Shown here: positions 52,880 to 62,219 of the stretch, one piece after another
Layout: each line of letters starts with the position of its first letter
Numbering within the stretch: the first letter of the stretch is position 1
Origin: Eukaryota sp. TZLM1-RC
Taxonomy: Eukaryota > Metamonada: BaSk clade
Direction: 5' to 3'
Assembly: GCA_040285825.1 (NCBI GenBank)
Contig: JAUPSS010000004.1
Location: 5,215,658 to 5,279,657 of the forward strand
DNA length: 64,000 nucleotides
Made by a program: the position numbers and the translations under genes
Notes under the pieces: generated by a model
What the model saw: the letters and a program-made list of their open reading frames with translations, nothing else
Told to the model about the DNA's origin: nothing
Databases searched by the model: none

Positions 52880-55252
52880 ATGTCCGTTGAGAACCGCAAA
52901 AATGAAGTCACTGAACTTCGCAATCTTCTTGATAGCCCTTCAGTCGAGTCTGATTCTAAAAAGCGCGTTGAGGCTCTCAAACGTGTGATTGAAGCAATGA
53001 CTCTCGGCATTGACCTCTCTCCTCTCTTTTCTAAGCTCATTATGATGGCAAGCTCTCGTGACCCAGTTGAAAAGAAACTTGTCTATCTCTATCTCTGCAA
53101 CTACGCCGAATCCTCCCCTGACCTCGCCATGCTTGTCGTCAACACCCTCCTCAAGGACTGTTCTGACGGCGACCCTGCTACCCGCGGCTTTGCTCTTCGT
53201 CAGCTCTGCAACCTTCGCGCCTCCACTGTCATTGAGTATATCCATGACCCCATCAAAACAGGCCTTACAGATAGGTCTTCATATGTTCGCCGTACTGCAG
53301 TTCTTGGAACCCTTCGCCTCTTTAAATCGCACGCCCAAAACTTTGACCATGTAACCTTTGTACCTGCTCTTTTTTCCCGGCTTTCTGATGCTGATCCCCA
53401 GGTCCAAGTCAATGCAGTAATAGTACTTTCTGAAATCTATCAATCTTGGAATAAACCTTTACCTTTACCAAGAAATTGCATCGTCGGATTACTCAACAAT
53501 ATTACCAATCTTCCTTGCTTTTTACAGGCAATTGTGTTAGAGTTAACTTCACTGATTCAACCAAAAGATGATGAGGAATTATTTGCATTATTGAATATAG
53601 TTGATTCTTGCTTAGACAACTATGAGAATTGTGCAGTTTTGCTCGCTGCGGCCCACGTCATGATTCAATTAACCCGTAATCGATCAGATTTGATTGATGA
53701 TGTGATATCACGTGTTTCTGAGCCTTTATTGCACATTATCAATGATGTAGATAAGCCTGAAATGTCTATAATAGCTCTATCACACGTCAAATCGCTGGTT
53801 AACCTTTCATCAACTTTTTCAACTATTCCGGTCCTTAAGCATTTCCTTTTACGACGCTTTGATTCACTTTGCGCTGCCAAACTGAAAGTGAAAATACTTG
53901 CCCAAGCTGCTTTACGTTCAGATGATATTAGTGTGGTTGAGTGGACCTTGGAAGAGTTGGGTGCTCTTTTGTATCATCCTGAAACTGAGATTGCCACGTC
54001 AGCAGTTCAATCAATCAATTTGATCGGATGTAGACGTGATGAGCTACGTCATCGTGGTATTCGGTTGTTTGCTGAACTATTAGGTGATTCCACTGCCTTG
54101 GCTAATTCAACACTCTCTCTAGAACCTATTCATTTCAGTTGTTGCGTGGCACTACGTCAGTTAGTCTCCATTACGGATCTTGATTCAGATAACCAAGGTT
54201 TCATAGTGTCCTTGGTCTGTAGATTGTTGTCGTTCAATGGTGGCTCGCTTTTCATTAAGGAAAATAACAAGAATGAGTTAAGGAGTGAAGCTTTTATCGC
54301 CTTTATTTGGTTATTAGGACATTTTGCTGAACTCATTCCCGAAAGTGCATATCTTTTGGAACAATTTGCCACTCCTTTTGTCTTTAATTCTCTGAATTTT
54401 ATCAGTCAATATCAATTAATTAATTCAACAATTAGCGTTTTCCTAAAACACAAAGCTAGATGTGCTCCTGTAATCAAAGCCATTTTTTCATTAGGTAATA
54501 CCTCCACATTTAGTTCGATCAGAACTAGGGTTGGAGTGTTTTCTCGGTTAATTAAGCAAAAAGATTTGGAAAATTTGGAATTAGTAATTCGTGACGACCA
54601 GGAAGAGTACAAGTTACTTTCTGAAGTGGATTACGATGCTTCTATGCAAAAATTAGAAGATTTTAATTCAATCAAATTGATTGACGGTCATAATCAAAAC
54701 GCAGTTTCCTCTGAAGTCAGCGGAGATTCTGAGGTGGTCAAGCTAAAGTCTAGGATTAGGTTGGTTGAATCATTTGAATTCAATCAAATTGTCCAATCAA
54801 TTTCAGGATCTGAGAATGATGAATATAATTACGGACAAGGCGATGAAAACAATGAGGTTGAATCTGATTTATTGACTTTTGAAGGTGTTTCCAAGTCTGA
54901 AATTGATGTTTTACAGCTTTTATCTTCTATTCAAATTTCTCCGCAGCAATTCCAGTCATGGTGGGGTAGCTATTCAGGTGAATTAATAGTAAAAAAATCC
55001 ATTGTCCACAACTACCAGAATGAAAAAAGTGTTGTTTCTGCTTTACAAGATTTATTTGAAAACAAATTAAAGATTATAGCTTCAGGAATGCCCAATAATG
55101 CTGTCAAGATTTTCTTTGCCGTTTCCTTGAATGAAAGACCTTTGTTGTGTCAATTGGACATTACAGGAAGAACGTTAGCATTGACTAGCAAATTTGAAGG
55201 TGGGTTAGATCAGGATTATGTAGCTGGACTTTTGGAAGAAATTATATTGTAG
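52880..55252 (+). CDS. beta-adaptin, AP-4-like
   Basis: A 790-residue large adaptor subunit. The N-terminal trunk (residues 1-550) is a HEAT-like solenoid starting KKRVEALKRVIEAMTLGIDLS and EKKLVYLYLCNYAESSPDLA. The segment RGFALRQLCNLRASTVIEYI and then GLTDRSSYVRRTAVLG is closer to the AP-4 beta pattern (RGLALRSMCSLR...) than to AP-1/2 beta. A variable hinge (about 575-680) is acidic and Ser/Asn-rich. The C-terminal ear (about 680-790) fits the beta-adaptin appendage C-lobe (ends VAGLLEEIIL). AP-4 sorts cargo at the trans-Golgi without clathrin. Single exon. Fanzor remnants flank it on both sides in the same orientation. Confidence 0.82.
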   Translation: MSVENRKNEVTELRNLLDSPSVESDSKKRVEALKRVIEAMTLGIDLSPLFSKLIMMASSRDPVEKKLVYLYLCNYAESSPDLAMLVVNTLLKDCSDGDPATRGFALRQLCNLRASTVIEYIHDPIKTGLTDRSSYVRRTAVLGTLRLFKSHAQNFDHVTFVPALFSRLSDADPQVQVNAVIVLSEIYQSWNKPLPLPRNCIVGLLNNITNLPCFLQAIVLELTSLIQPKDDEELFALLNIVDSCLDNYENCAVLLAAAHVMIQLTRNRSDLIDDVISRVSEPLLHIINDVDKPEMSIIALSHVKSLVNLSSTFSTIPVLKHFLLRRFDSLCAAKLKVKILAQAALRSDDISVVEWTLEELGALLYHPETEIATSAVQSINLIGCRRDELRHRGIRLFAELLGDSTALANSTLSLEPIHFSCCVALRQLVSITDLDSDNQGFIVSLVCRLLSFNGGSLFIKENNKNELRSEAFIAFIWLLGHFAELIPESAYLLEQFATPFVFNSLNFISQYQLINSTISVFLKHKARCAPVIKAIFSLGNTSTFSSIRTRVGVFSRLIKQKDLENLELVIRDDQEEYKLLSEVDYDASMQKLEDFNSIKLIDGHNQNAVSSEVSGDSEVVKLKSRIRLVESFEFNQIVQSISGSENDEYNYGQGDENNEVESDLLTFEGVSKSEIDVLQLLSSIQISPQQFQSWWGSYSGELIVKKSIVHNYQNEKSVVSALQDLFENKLKIIASGMPNNAVKIFFAVSLNERPLLCQLDITGRTLALTSKFEGGLDQDYVAGLLEEIIL

Positions 55253-55468
55253 ATAATAATAAATTTTATTTTTATTAGTTTTTTTAATTCACTTTCATTT
55301 GATTTCATGAATTCACAATTACTAAACGTACTTAGAAAATTTCCCTAAAAAATTCGCTAGCTATAAATGTTTTAGAAATCTTTCTATGAATTTAAAAAGA
55401 ACAGCAAGTTCGCGTAAAAAAATTAAACATTTTACAATATTCAGACCAGAGTCAATTGTTTTGAAACA

Positions 55469-56105
55469 ATGTCGTCGTTGATAGCTTTCCTGTATATTTT
55501 TTTAAAAGTGACAAATATTAATAATATAATAATAGACCCTCTCTTTAGGCGCCACACTCTATATAAATATTTGAATAAACAAAAGAGTGAGGCTGTCTGG
55601 GTTAATCAATTAAAAGCCAACTTAAATGCAGAGGCTAAAAATATAGTTAATGGTTTTGTGGTGATTGGGACGCTGAGATTAAACGAAAAGGTAAAGCCAG
55701 GACAATCAAAGGTGTTGGGCAAAAAAGAATTCTGAGAAAAGCTGGTATAAAAGTATACTTGGTAGATGAGTATCGTACCAGTAAGAGATGTGCTGCTTGT
55801 GTTGAGGATCATCCCGAAAGATATACCAAATGCGATGTAAAGGTGAAAGATCCAAATGCATAAAAAAGATTCAAACGAAAAAGAAAGGGACTCAAGAATG
55901 ATTTACGAGTGGCGAAAAAGAAGCAGTATGAAAGTGAGGTTATTAATAATCGTGGAGATAGACTCAAAGAAGTCGAACAAAGATGAATCAGAAAAAAAGG
56001 TGATGTCAAACTAGTCCCATGACATGGAGTGCTACACTGTCAAAACAGTGAATGTGGCATCTATTGGGATAGGGATGTTAACAGTGCTCTGAACATGTAC
56101 AGGAT
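55469..56105 (+). pseudogene. Fanzor (TnpB-like) C-terminal remnant, copy 3
   Basis: Reads HTLYKYLNKQKSEAVWVNQL, then after a one-base slip near 55660 GDWDAEIKRKGKARTIKG, KVYLVDEYRTSKRCAAC (RuvC-II and first zinc pair), a Lys/Arg-rich insert, HGVLHCQNSECGIYWDRDVNSALNM (quoted in part: CQNSECGIYWDRDV is the second zinc pair plus RuvC-III Asp). At least three stops (near 55733, 55863, 55985) break it. The intact WDRD makes this the best-preserved RuvC-III/zinc region of the three copies. The RuvC-I region is absent. Confidence 0.75.
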
Positions 56106-56127
56106 TACGTACAAACAATCATCAAAT

Positions 56128-58100
56128 ACACTAAAACTCCACATCCTCAAAATCTGCATCTCCTACATCGAAACAGTTAATTACTAAAGATTCAGAAAAT
56201 TTACCAAAAGAAAAAAGTGAAACAGAAATCATTTTCACCATTCCCTTTATAGAAAATACAATACTGTTTTGCCAGTAAACACGATTGGAAATTGTTCCAG
56301 TTCTTTCTTTTACAACTACATTGAAATCCTCACGGAAAAGCCAACGCAGCCTTACCTAAAGCTCCGAGCGGGGAAAAAACAAGGGGACATAAATTATATT
56401 GGGCATGAGAGTTTTCATTGACAGAGGAAATAAGTTTCGAGTATTTAGCAATTATGTATTTTTCGCCAGCAAGAAGAGGATTATTGACATCTGAGTTAAT
56501 GAAATGTTTGTTAGAAGAATTACAAGGGTCAATGGACATGGCATCTAAAATAGTAAAACTACCATTTAAGGGAGGAACAACCAGATCACCTCCTGTCAGA
56601 CCCATAGAAGCTCTGTTGTAGCGCGTACTATCAATATTGGGATCATCGAGAATTCATTCTGATAGCAAAGGCTCTAAAAAGGAATCTACTCGATATGATT
56701 TGCACATTACAAAAATTTGGTCCCTGACTTATTATGTACTTTACTTCTAAATGTAATAAAATGTTTACAGTTCAAAAGATGGGTAAACAAAAGAGGTTTA
56801 CCACATTTACATGTTAAATGATTGGGCAAATTGTTTGACCATAGAAAACAACGAAAACGCATGTTCAAGAGCCATTCATTGTTTTTTAACAAAAGTTCAT
56901 GAACAGAAAGAATTTGCATAAATAAAGCAGCAGTAGAACTACTACGAATGCCCTTTAAAAAATTTCCGAAAACGGGATTTTCAGTTTTGGTCAAGCCAAG
57001 TCTTACTTCATAATATAAGCTTTCATTTAATTTAACCAACTGGTGCTGAAGCTTTTTCAGGCAAAAACACAAAATTTGGGAGTGATCGGTTAGGAACTTC
57101 TCGAACATTTGTAGGAAAACACTGACTCCAGATATCACTAGGCAAATTTTCTAATTCAAATTGCAGTTGATTCAAGTAAAAATTTGATTCACCATTGATC
57201 AGATGAACATCAAAAGGGAATTTCTGAAAAAATTCAAAAATAAAATTTTCCCCAGCTCCTAAAAATGCTGCTTATGAATGAAAATGTAAGAGATTCAAAA
57301 TATGGAAAACGACGTCCTGAAGTTGTTGTGCCCTCATTTGATGATGTCTTGAATGTTGTTGTTGTGATAACAGTGGATGTCTGTAAGAAAAATGCCTTGA
57401 AACATGCACAACCCGATGGATAACCCCTTGTTGATTCGGAATTGTACGAACGAAAGAAATATGCAAATCCTTTGAAAGAATTGAAACATGTTCGCCATGT
57501 GGATTACCAAATTTGCCCATCTGCTATATCCTTATATGGACGTTTTGGAAAAACTGCCATAAATTTTATTGATGATTTTGAAAATCTTGTAAAAAGAAGA
57601 ATGAATAAGTGTTTTGATCGTCGCTTGTGGCTAAATCGTATTGTTTTTACTATTTTCAAAACAATTCCTTAAATGATTTCGAAAGCTTTGATGTCTGTCA
57701 GTACACGTTACCGGGACATTGCTGTTGTAAGGTTTGATGGTGTCGAAGCTTGTTTTTAAGATATTGATTTTTAGACTGTATTTTTTCGAATAAATTAAAT
57801 ATATTTAGAAAAACGCTGCTTTACACAGGATAAAAGATTTTGTAAAGCCGATTCCACCCAAATGAGTAGAACAAAATAATTATCTTCGAATCAAAGATTC
57901 ATTAACGTCTAATAAAGAAGAAAATTTGACCCGAAGTGTGTTGAAAGATCTGCAAAAATTGATAGATACCGAGGGGGAAAGGTTGACCTTAAATTGTGAG
58001 TGAATTTTCCACAATAACAAATTTTCACATGTTGGTACTTCAATAGTGAAATGTGAAAAGCACAAATGTTGAATGGATTCTTTTCTTCTTGATTGCAGAT
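56128..58100 (-). mobile_element. family D retroelement copy 3, split by a nested insertion
   Basis: Two minus-strand parts, 57809-58100 (connector, FTHNLRSTFPP) and 56128-57273 (KKLQHQLVKLNESLYYEVRLGL, zinc-like CKCGKPLLFTHLLNC, endonuclease core GGDLVVPPLNG; ILDAMSIDPC), align to consecutive parts of the 49130 copy. They are separated by a plus-strand element at 57274-57808. Frame breaks occur throughout. The 3' end abuts the Fanzor remnant. Confidence 0.75.
57274..57808 (+). mobile_element. nested 5'-truncated non-LTR element (family C)
   Basis: A plus-strand tail of a different family: KRRPEVVVPSFDDVLNVV, then VITVDVCKKNA, then CPSAISLYGRFGKTA and LWLNRIVFTIFKTIP. It starts with the endonuclease core where RxD/E is R-P-E. 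It is flanked by AAAAATGCTGCTT (57261-57273) and AAAAACGCTGCTT (57809-57821), a 13-bp duplication with one later mismatch, proving insertion into the family D copy. Confidence 0.85.
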
Positions 58101-58289
58101 CAAAAGATGAATTGCCAGCTAATAGAACAGAAGGACTAAGAGGATCGTTCTGTGTAAGAGCTGAAAGAGAAACAAAATCAAAATGAATATAAACTAAAGT
58201 TCTTCATTTTCCATACAAAATACAGAAAAAAGAGTCAATTTCAGAAAAAATGTTTGCAGCAAAGAAAAATAAAAGCATGGGATACCGAA

Positions 58290-58513
58290 TTGTATTTATT
58301 GAATTTGCACACTTAATTTAATTGACTCATAACTAATGGGACGACTATCATTGAACCAAGATTTCCTCTACAAAATCTTGATCTGCTTGCTGTCTAGCTA
58401 AAGCTTCTCTTATTCGATTGAAAAACCGGGGTAATCTATTAATAATGGCAAATTGAATCCGTGAACGCCATAAAAATATATCAAATCTTTTCACTGTTTT
58501 TTCTTGCACCATT
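58290..58513 (-). mobile_element. 5'-truncated family A copy 6
   Basis: Only the final tail (RSRIQFAIINRLP, then ARQQADQDFVEEILV-like) and the short 3' UTR remain, ending TTGAATTTGCACACTTAA in the plus-strand view. Truncation falls after the VQEKT position near 58513. Confidence 0.8.
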
Positions 58514-58649
58514 TTTATGATACCAAATTAAAAACATTTCTAATGCTAAATCACAAATACAACTAGATAAATGTGAACTAAAGAACAAAAGCAGTAGTAT
58601 TGTCAATTGTTTTGCTTTTAAATTGGTGAGAACTGAAAAACATGTTTTG

Positions 58650-58800
58650 TTGCACCTTTGATTCTATCAGAAATAACAGAAGCAAGAATTCTGGCAAATT
58701 ATCCTCAAAATGGAATTGTATTTTCATTAGTCTTTTTAAGAGTGTACAGGCGATGTTTTCTACTATTCATAGTGCGTACTACATACAATATTGTAATTAC
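58650..58800 (+). mobile_element. possible retroelement tail fragment
   Basis: NGIVFSLVF and, in another frame, SLFKSVQAMFSTI resemble the W-x-x-RIVFSIFKS tail shared by all families here. Too short to be certain. Confidence 0.35.
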
Positions 58801-58936
58801 AAGCAATTTTTTCACTCCATTGTTGGCTGAAAATTCATTGAAACTAACTGATGTCACATAAAACCGATCGATTAAAACGAGATCTCAGAGACAATTCGGA
58901 CTCGCGCCACATTTTGAACCGTCTATGATGATATAT

Positions 58937-59075
58937 TGTTGTTGTTGAACTCAAATTGAATTAGTAGGTTTCTTTGTATTTCGACTGATGACGTGATACT
59001 CATTTATGAATCAGTTTTATTAATAAACTCAGATTTCTCTCTCTTCTTCGTGTGTTCATCTGCCTAACGGCATCA
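58937..59075 (+). repeat. left LTR (139 bp)
   Basis: Base-identical to 59899-60037. It contains AATAAACTC near its 3' third, a possible polyadenylation signal. Confidence 0.92.
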
Positions 59076-59101
59076 ATAATTATTGGCCCTTCTTATTTCA
59101 G

Positions 59102-59857
59102 ATGACTGTTCCTTCTGTCAACCTCCCGTCTCTTTCTTCCATGAAAGTTGAAAGTGTTCTCTTGTTCCTACAAGAGTGGAAGATCTATTCTTCTGTGACT
59201 TCTAAGAAAGAGCTTGTTCCAGCAAGACTCTTGGTCGATTCTTTTCTGTTAGAGTCCCTATCTCTCCAGAAATCCGACGTCTCTTCCAGTGACGATGTTC
59301 TTCTTAGACATCTTCAATCTGTCGTATCGTTCGCCACGTACGAAGATTTTAGTCTGGCTATGTCAGAACTGAAGCTTGATGTCCGTATTGGTGACGTCCG
59401 AGAACGTATGTCCTGTTACCTGCGACGTTTCCTCCAGGTAAAGAGTAGGGCTTCCGGACTGAAGTTACCAGACACAGCTTTTCTGAATCGATTTGCCAGA
59501 GGAATTCTTCCCGTAGGTCTTCAACGTTCTCTACTAGCGAGAATTCGAGATGATGTATTCCCAGATCTTCACTCTCTTGTCGAAACCACTACTGATGAGC
59601 TGTTGGACTGCTCTAGGGTTGCTTCATGGACTCGTGGTTTCAAAACCTCAGTGAATGATGTGGAACGTACGGCTGGCACTAAAACGAGGTCCTCTTGGCG
59701 CTCTCAGGATTTAAAAAATCAATCGTGCTTCAAGTGCCACAAGCCTGGACACATCTCCCGCGATTGTCCAACTAAAATCAAACATGAGGTAAATTATTTG
59801 TGTCACACAAACGATGCACCAAAGAGTTTAACAAACCCCATATCTTCCCTCTATTGA
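59102..59857 (+). CDS. gag-like protein with CCHC zinc knuckle
   Basis: A 251-residue ORF inside the LTR pair. Residues 20-170 are helical and capsid-like: FLQEWKIYSSVTSKKELVPA, then MSCYLRRFLQVKSRA and LNRFARGILP, the general pattern of retrotransposon gag (the multi-helix body with an R-F-x-x-G-L-P-like segment). Residues 211-224 are a perfect zinc knuckle, CFKCHKPGHISRDC (C-x2-C-x4-H-x4-C). It would package element RNA, relying on enzymes from another element. The ATG follows TTATTTCAG at once. The ORF is intact, as expected of a recent insertion. Confidence 0.85.
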   Translation: MTVPSVNLPSLSSMKVESVLLFLQEWKIYSSVTSKKELVPARLLVDSFLLESLSLQKSDVSSSDDVLLRHLQSVVSFATYEDFSLAMSELKLDVRIGDVRERMSCYLRRFLQVKSRASGLKLPDTAFLNRFARGILPVGLQRSLLARIRDDVFPDLHSLVETTTDELLDCSRVASWTRGFKTSVNDVERTAGTKTRSSWRSQDLKNQSCFKCHKPGHISRDCPTKIKHEVNYLCHTNDAPKSLTNPISSLY

Positions 59858-59898
59858 GACAGTACTGTATTTGTCCTCAGAAAAGTGGGAAAAAGTAG

Positions 59899-60037
59899 TG
59901 TTGTTGTTGAACTCAAATTGAATTAGTAGGTTTCTTTGTATTTCGACTGATGACGTGATACTCATTTATGAATCAGTTTTATTAATAAACTCAGATTTCT
60001 CTCTCTTCTTCGTGTGTTCATCTGCCTAACGGCATCA
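59899..60037 (+). repeat. right LTR (139 bp)
   Basis: Identical to the left LTR and preceded by the polypurine tract. Confidence 0.92.
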
Positions 60038-60041
60038 ATAT

Positions 60042-61204
60042 TCTGTAAGCAGTGTTTGCGTTTATCGACAAAAACTATTGGAGATAGTTAATGCAAAGTG
60101 CAACTCATGAATCATGTGGTAAAGGCTTACAGTAGGGAATTAAAAAAAGTGAATGGATGTGTAATTTTTCAAAAACAGAGAAAATTCAAACTAAGACAAA
60201 AATACAAGAACACACAGTCAGTTTGCGAGTCCTAAAAACCATTTAAGTGTAAATTAGTTGGCAAAACGATAAGTTTTCCAATTGAAATAACCATATTTTG
60301 GAAGAATTATACACAATAGCAAGGTTGTCGGGGGTTTGTTAATGATGAGACAAAAATTTTAAAGCAATTATTGCCAGTATTATCATCTGCTGTACGTATT
60401 GCATATTGTCAATAGCAATATTATCGGCGATTCGATTTCCATTAAAAAATTGTGATTGGTTCGGTTTTTGTAAGCGAAAAATTTCCACAGTTCGTCCTTT
60501 CCTCAATAACTTATAAATTTTTCTAAATTTTTTAAGTGTTGGTATTATGGGAAATTCAAAAACCACAGTTGAATGGACCAATTCTTTCTGGACATTTATT
60601 TTCGGTAGCAAGACAAGTTGCTAGTCACTTGAGACAAGTTTGAATGTGTAGAAACACCTTTAAATCTATCTATTTGGCCGAAGAGTAGTGAAGTATTAAT
60701 AGTTTCAGATTCGAGTATTTAAAGCTTTTTTGATCAGAAAAAAATTGTCGGTTCAAAGATGTCAAGAGCAAAACCAAACCAAACTGTTCCAAAAGGTTCC
60801 CATCCGTAGAATATAAATTAAGACGTATTATCAATTCAGATCTTTTAACCCGATGTATATGTTTGGTGCTTACAATGGGCCAGATTTCCAATACTAATCA
60901 CCATTTAAATGAAGAGCTTCCGTGGAATAAAGACCATCCGTAACTTCAAGGGACACTGGAGAGTTGTGGTGTTGCAGAGGAGGTTCATGATCACGTGATC
61001 ATCACGTGATCAGTGATAAAATACAGTTACATCTCTTTGATCTATGCTAAAATCAAGAAGACCCATTGTTTGAAATGATTATTTGACAGTTAAGCAGTAA
61101 TCATTGCTATCATAAAGTTCCTTAAAACTGGCCTACCTTCATATAATTCAAGCATGAAGAATTCAAGTAAAAAACAAAAAAATACCATATTTATTACCCA
61201 GCAA
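60042..61204. other. intergenic with a double CACGTG palindrome
   Basis: No gene accepted. At about 60988-61013 the sequence TGATCACGTGATCATCACGTGATCA holds two overlapping palindromes (GATCACGTGATC and ATCACGTGAT; longest part quoted is split at 20 bases), each with an E-box core. It lies about 200 bp beyond the 3' end of H2A. Confidence 0.5.
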
Positions 61205-61220
61205 AGTGTTGAAAAACACT
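61205..61220 (-). terminator. histone 3' stem-loop of H2A
   Basis: Read on the minus strand: AGTGTTTTTCAACACT, a perfect 6-bp stem with a UUUC loop. It begins at the last base of the stop codon, so the 3' UTR is almost nothing but the hairpin. Same stem length and loop as animal replication-dependent histone mRNAs. Confidence 0.85.
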
Positions 61221-61603
61221 TAGATTTCTTGAGAAGCTTGTTCTTCGGCTTCAACGCGAGCCTTGGATCCCTTTGGAAGAAGATCGGAATGGATATGAGG
61301 AAGAACACCACCAGAGGGAATCATAATGTGGGACAAAAGCTTGCTGAGTTCTTCATCATTACGGATAGCCAAGAGAATGTGTCTGGGGACGATACGGGTC
61401 TTCTTGTTATCTCTAGCAGCGTTACCAGACAATTCAAGGACCTCAGCGGTGAGGTATTCAAGGACAGCGGCCATGTAGACGGGAGCACCAGCTGCAATAC
61501 GTTCAGCATAGCGACCTTCACGGAGGTAACGACGAATACGACCTACAGGGAATTGGAGTCCTGCTTTGAAGGAAAGAGTACGAGCACCAGTTTCTTCAGC
61601 CAT
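61220..61603 (-). CDS. histone H2A, H2A.X-type tail
   Basis: 127 residues from ATG 61603, which directly follows TTCATCTCTC. The histone fold is canonical: [37 protein letters not shown], the acidic-patch and docking segments [16 protein letters not shown] and [12 protein letters not shown], then GGVLPHI. The protein ends ASQEI, that is SQ-(E/D)-hydrophobic at the extreme C-terminus, the ATM/ATR phosphorylation motif that defines H2A.X. An upstream in-frame ATG at 61648 is ignored because the conserved N-terminus starts at 61603. It is divergently paired with H2B and carries the 3' hairpin. Confidence 0.95.
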   Translation of the reverse strand: MAEETGARTLSFKAGLQFPVGRIRRYLREGRYAERIAAGAPVYMAAVLEYLTAEVLELSGNAARDNKKTRIVPRHILLAIRNDEELSKLLSHIMIPSGGVLPHIHSDLLPKGSKARVEAEEQASQEI

Positions 61604-61752
61604 GAGAGATGAACTAATGAGGAAAAGGAAACAGAATTTCAATTTCAAGACGACAATTTTGATTGTTGCAAGATTGTCGTTTGTGGCAAAACATTGAATC
61701 AGCTTCTTTTTGTTGCAAAAACAAATTCACAATCACCATTTCTCTCAATCTC
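61604..61752. promoter_or_regulatory. 149-bp bidirectional H2A/H2B promoter
   Basis: The compact space between divergent H2A and H2B starts. Each start codon is preceded by an initiator-like TCA element (TTCATCTCTC on the H2A side, TCTCAATCTC on the H2B side). Sharing of the region implies co-regulation in S phase (inference). Confidence 0.6.
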
Positions 61753-62187
61753 ATGCCCGGAAAGAAGTCTGTAAAGTCTACCAAATCCATCAAGGGAGTT
61801 CCCTCCAAAGCCCCATCAAAGGCACCTGCCAAAGCTGTAAGCAAGGCTGTTGCTGAAGGAGGAGCTGTCGCTGCTGCTCCCAAGCGTAAGAAGGCCCGTA
61901 AGGAGACATGGGCTACTTACATCTACCGTGTCCTGCGTCAAGTTCATCCCGATACTGGTATCTCCACCAAGGCTATGGGAATCATGAACTCTTTTGTCAA
62001 TGACATTTTTGAACGTATCGCCACTGAAGCTTCTCGTCTTGCTCGTGTTAACAAGAGAAATACTCTTTCTTCTCGTGAAATTCAGACTGCTGTTAGATTG
62101 TTGTTACCTGGTGAACTCTCCAAGCATGCTGTTTCTGAAGGTACCAAGGCTGTTACCAAGTTTACCTCTGCTGGTGAAGCTGAATAG
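61753..62187 (+). CDS. histone H2B
   Basis: 144 residues from ATG 61753 (upstream ATGs in frame lack H2B character). The tail is Lys/Ser/Ala/Pro-rich with repeated SKAP/PAKAV. The fold is typical: [60 protein letters not shown] and the C-terminal helix [15 protein letters not shown]. It packages DNA as a dimer with H2A. The stop is TAG, followed after 16 bases by the histone hairpin. Confidence 0.95.
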   Translation: MPGKKSVKSTKSIKGVPSKAPSKAPAKAVSKAVAEGGAVAAAPKRKKARKETWATYIYRVLRQVHPDTGISTKAMGIMNSFVNDIFERIATEASRLARVNKRNTLSSREIQTAVRLLLPGELSKHAVSEGTKAVTKFTSAGEAE

Positions 62188-62203
62188 ATTTGTGGTATTT
62201 GAT

Positions 62204-62219
62204 GGTGTTTTTCAACACT
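62204..62219 (+). terminator. histone 3' stem-loop of H2B
   Basis: GGTGTTTTTCAACACT: 6-bp stem (one G-U pair) with a UUUC loop, starting 17 nt after the stop codon. Identical to the H4 hairpin. Confidence 0.85.

Larger units (their letters stand above)
58937..60037 (+). mobile_element. 1.1-kb gag-only LTR retrotransposon
   Basis: Two identical 139-bp direct repeats (58937-59075 and 59899-60037) begin TGTTGTTGTTGAAC and end CGGCATCA, that is TG...CA as in LTRs. ATAT flanks both ends (58933-58936 and 60038-60041), a plausible 4-bp target duplication. A polypurine tract (GAAAAGTGGGAAAAAG) lies immediately before the right LTR. The 823-bp interior holds a single gag-like ORF and no protease, RT or integrase, so this is a non-autonomous gag-only element. 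LTR identity indicates a recent insertion. The primer-binding site is not certain; TTGGCCCTTC at about 59083 is a candidate. Confidence 0.9.

Noticed and set aside
60339-60611. 90-aa minus-strand ORF as retroelement tail
   Set aside because: A weak resemblance to the tail region (RKGRTVEIF...) is not above chance, and no flanking zinc or endonuclease motif is present.
61604-61648. H2A starting at the upstream ATG 61648
   Set aside because: The extra 15 residues look like a signal peptide shadow (hydrophobic translation of the promoter). The conserved histone N-terminus and initiator context point to ATG 61603.
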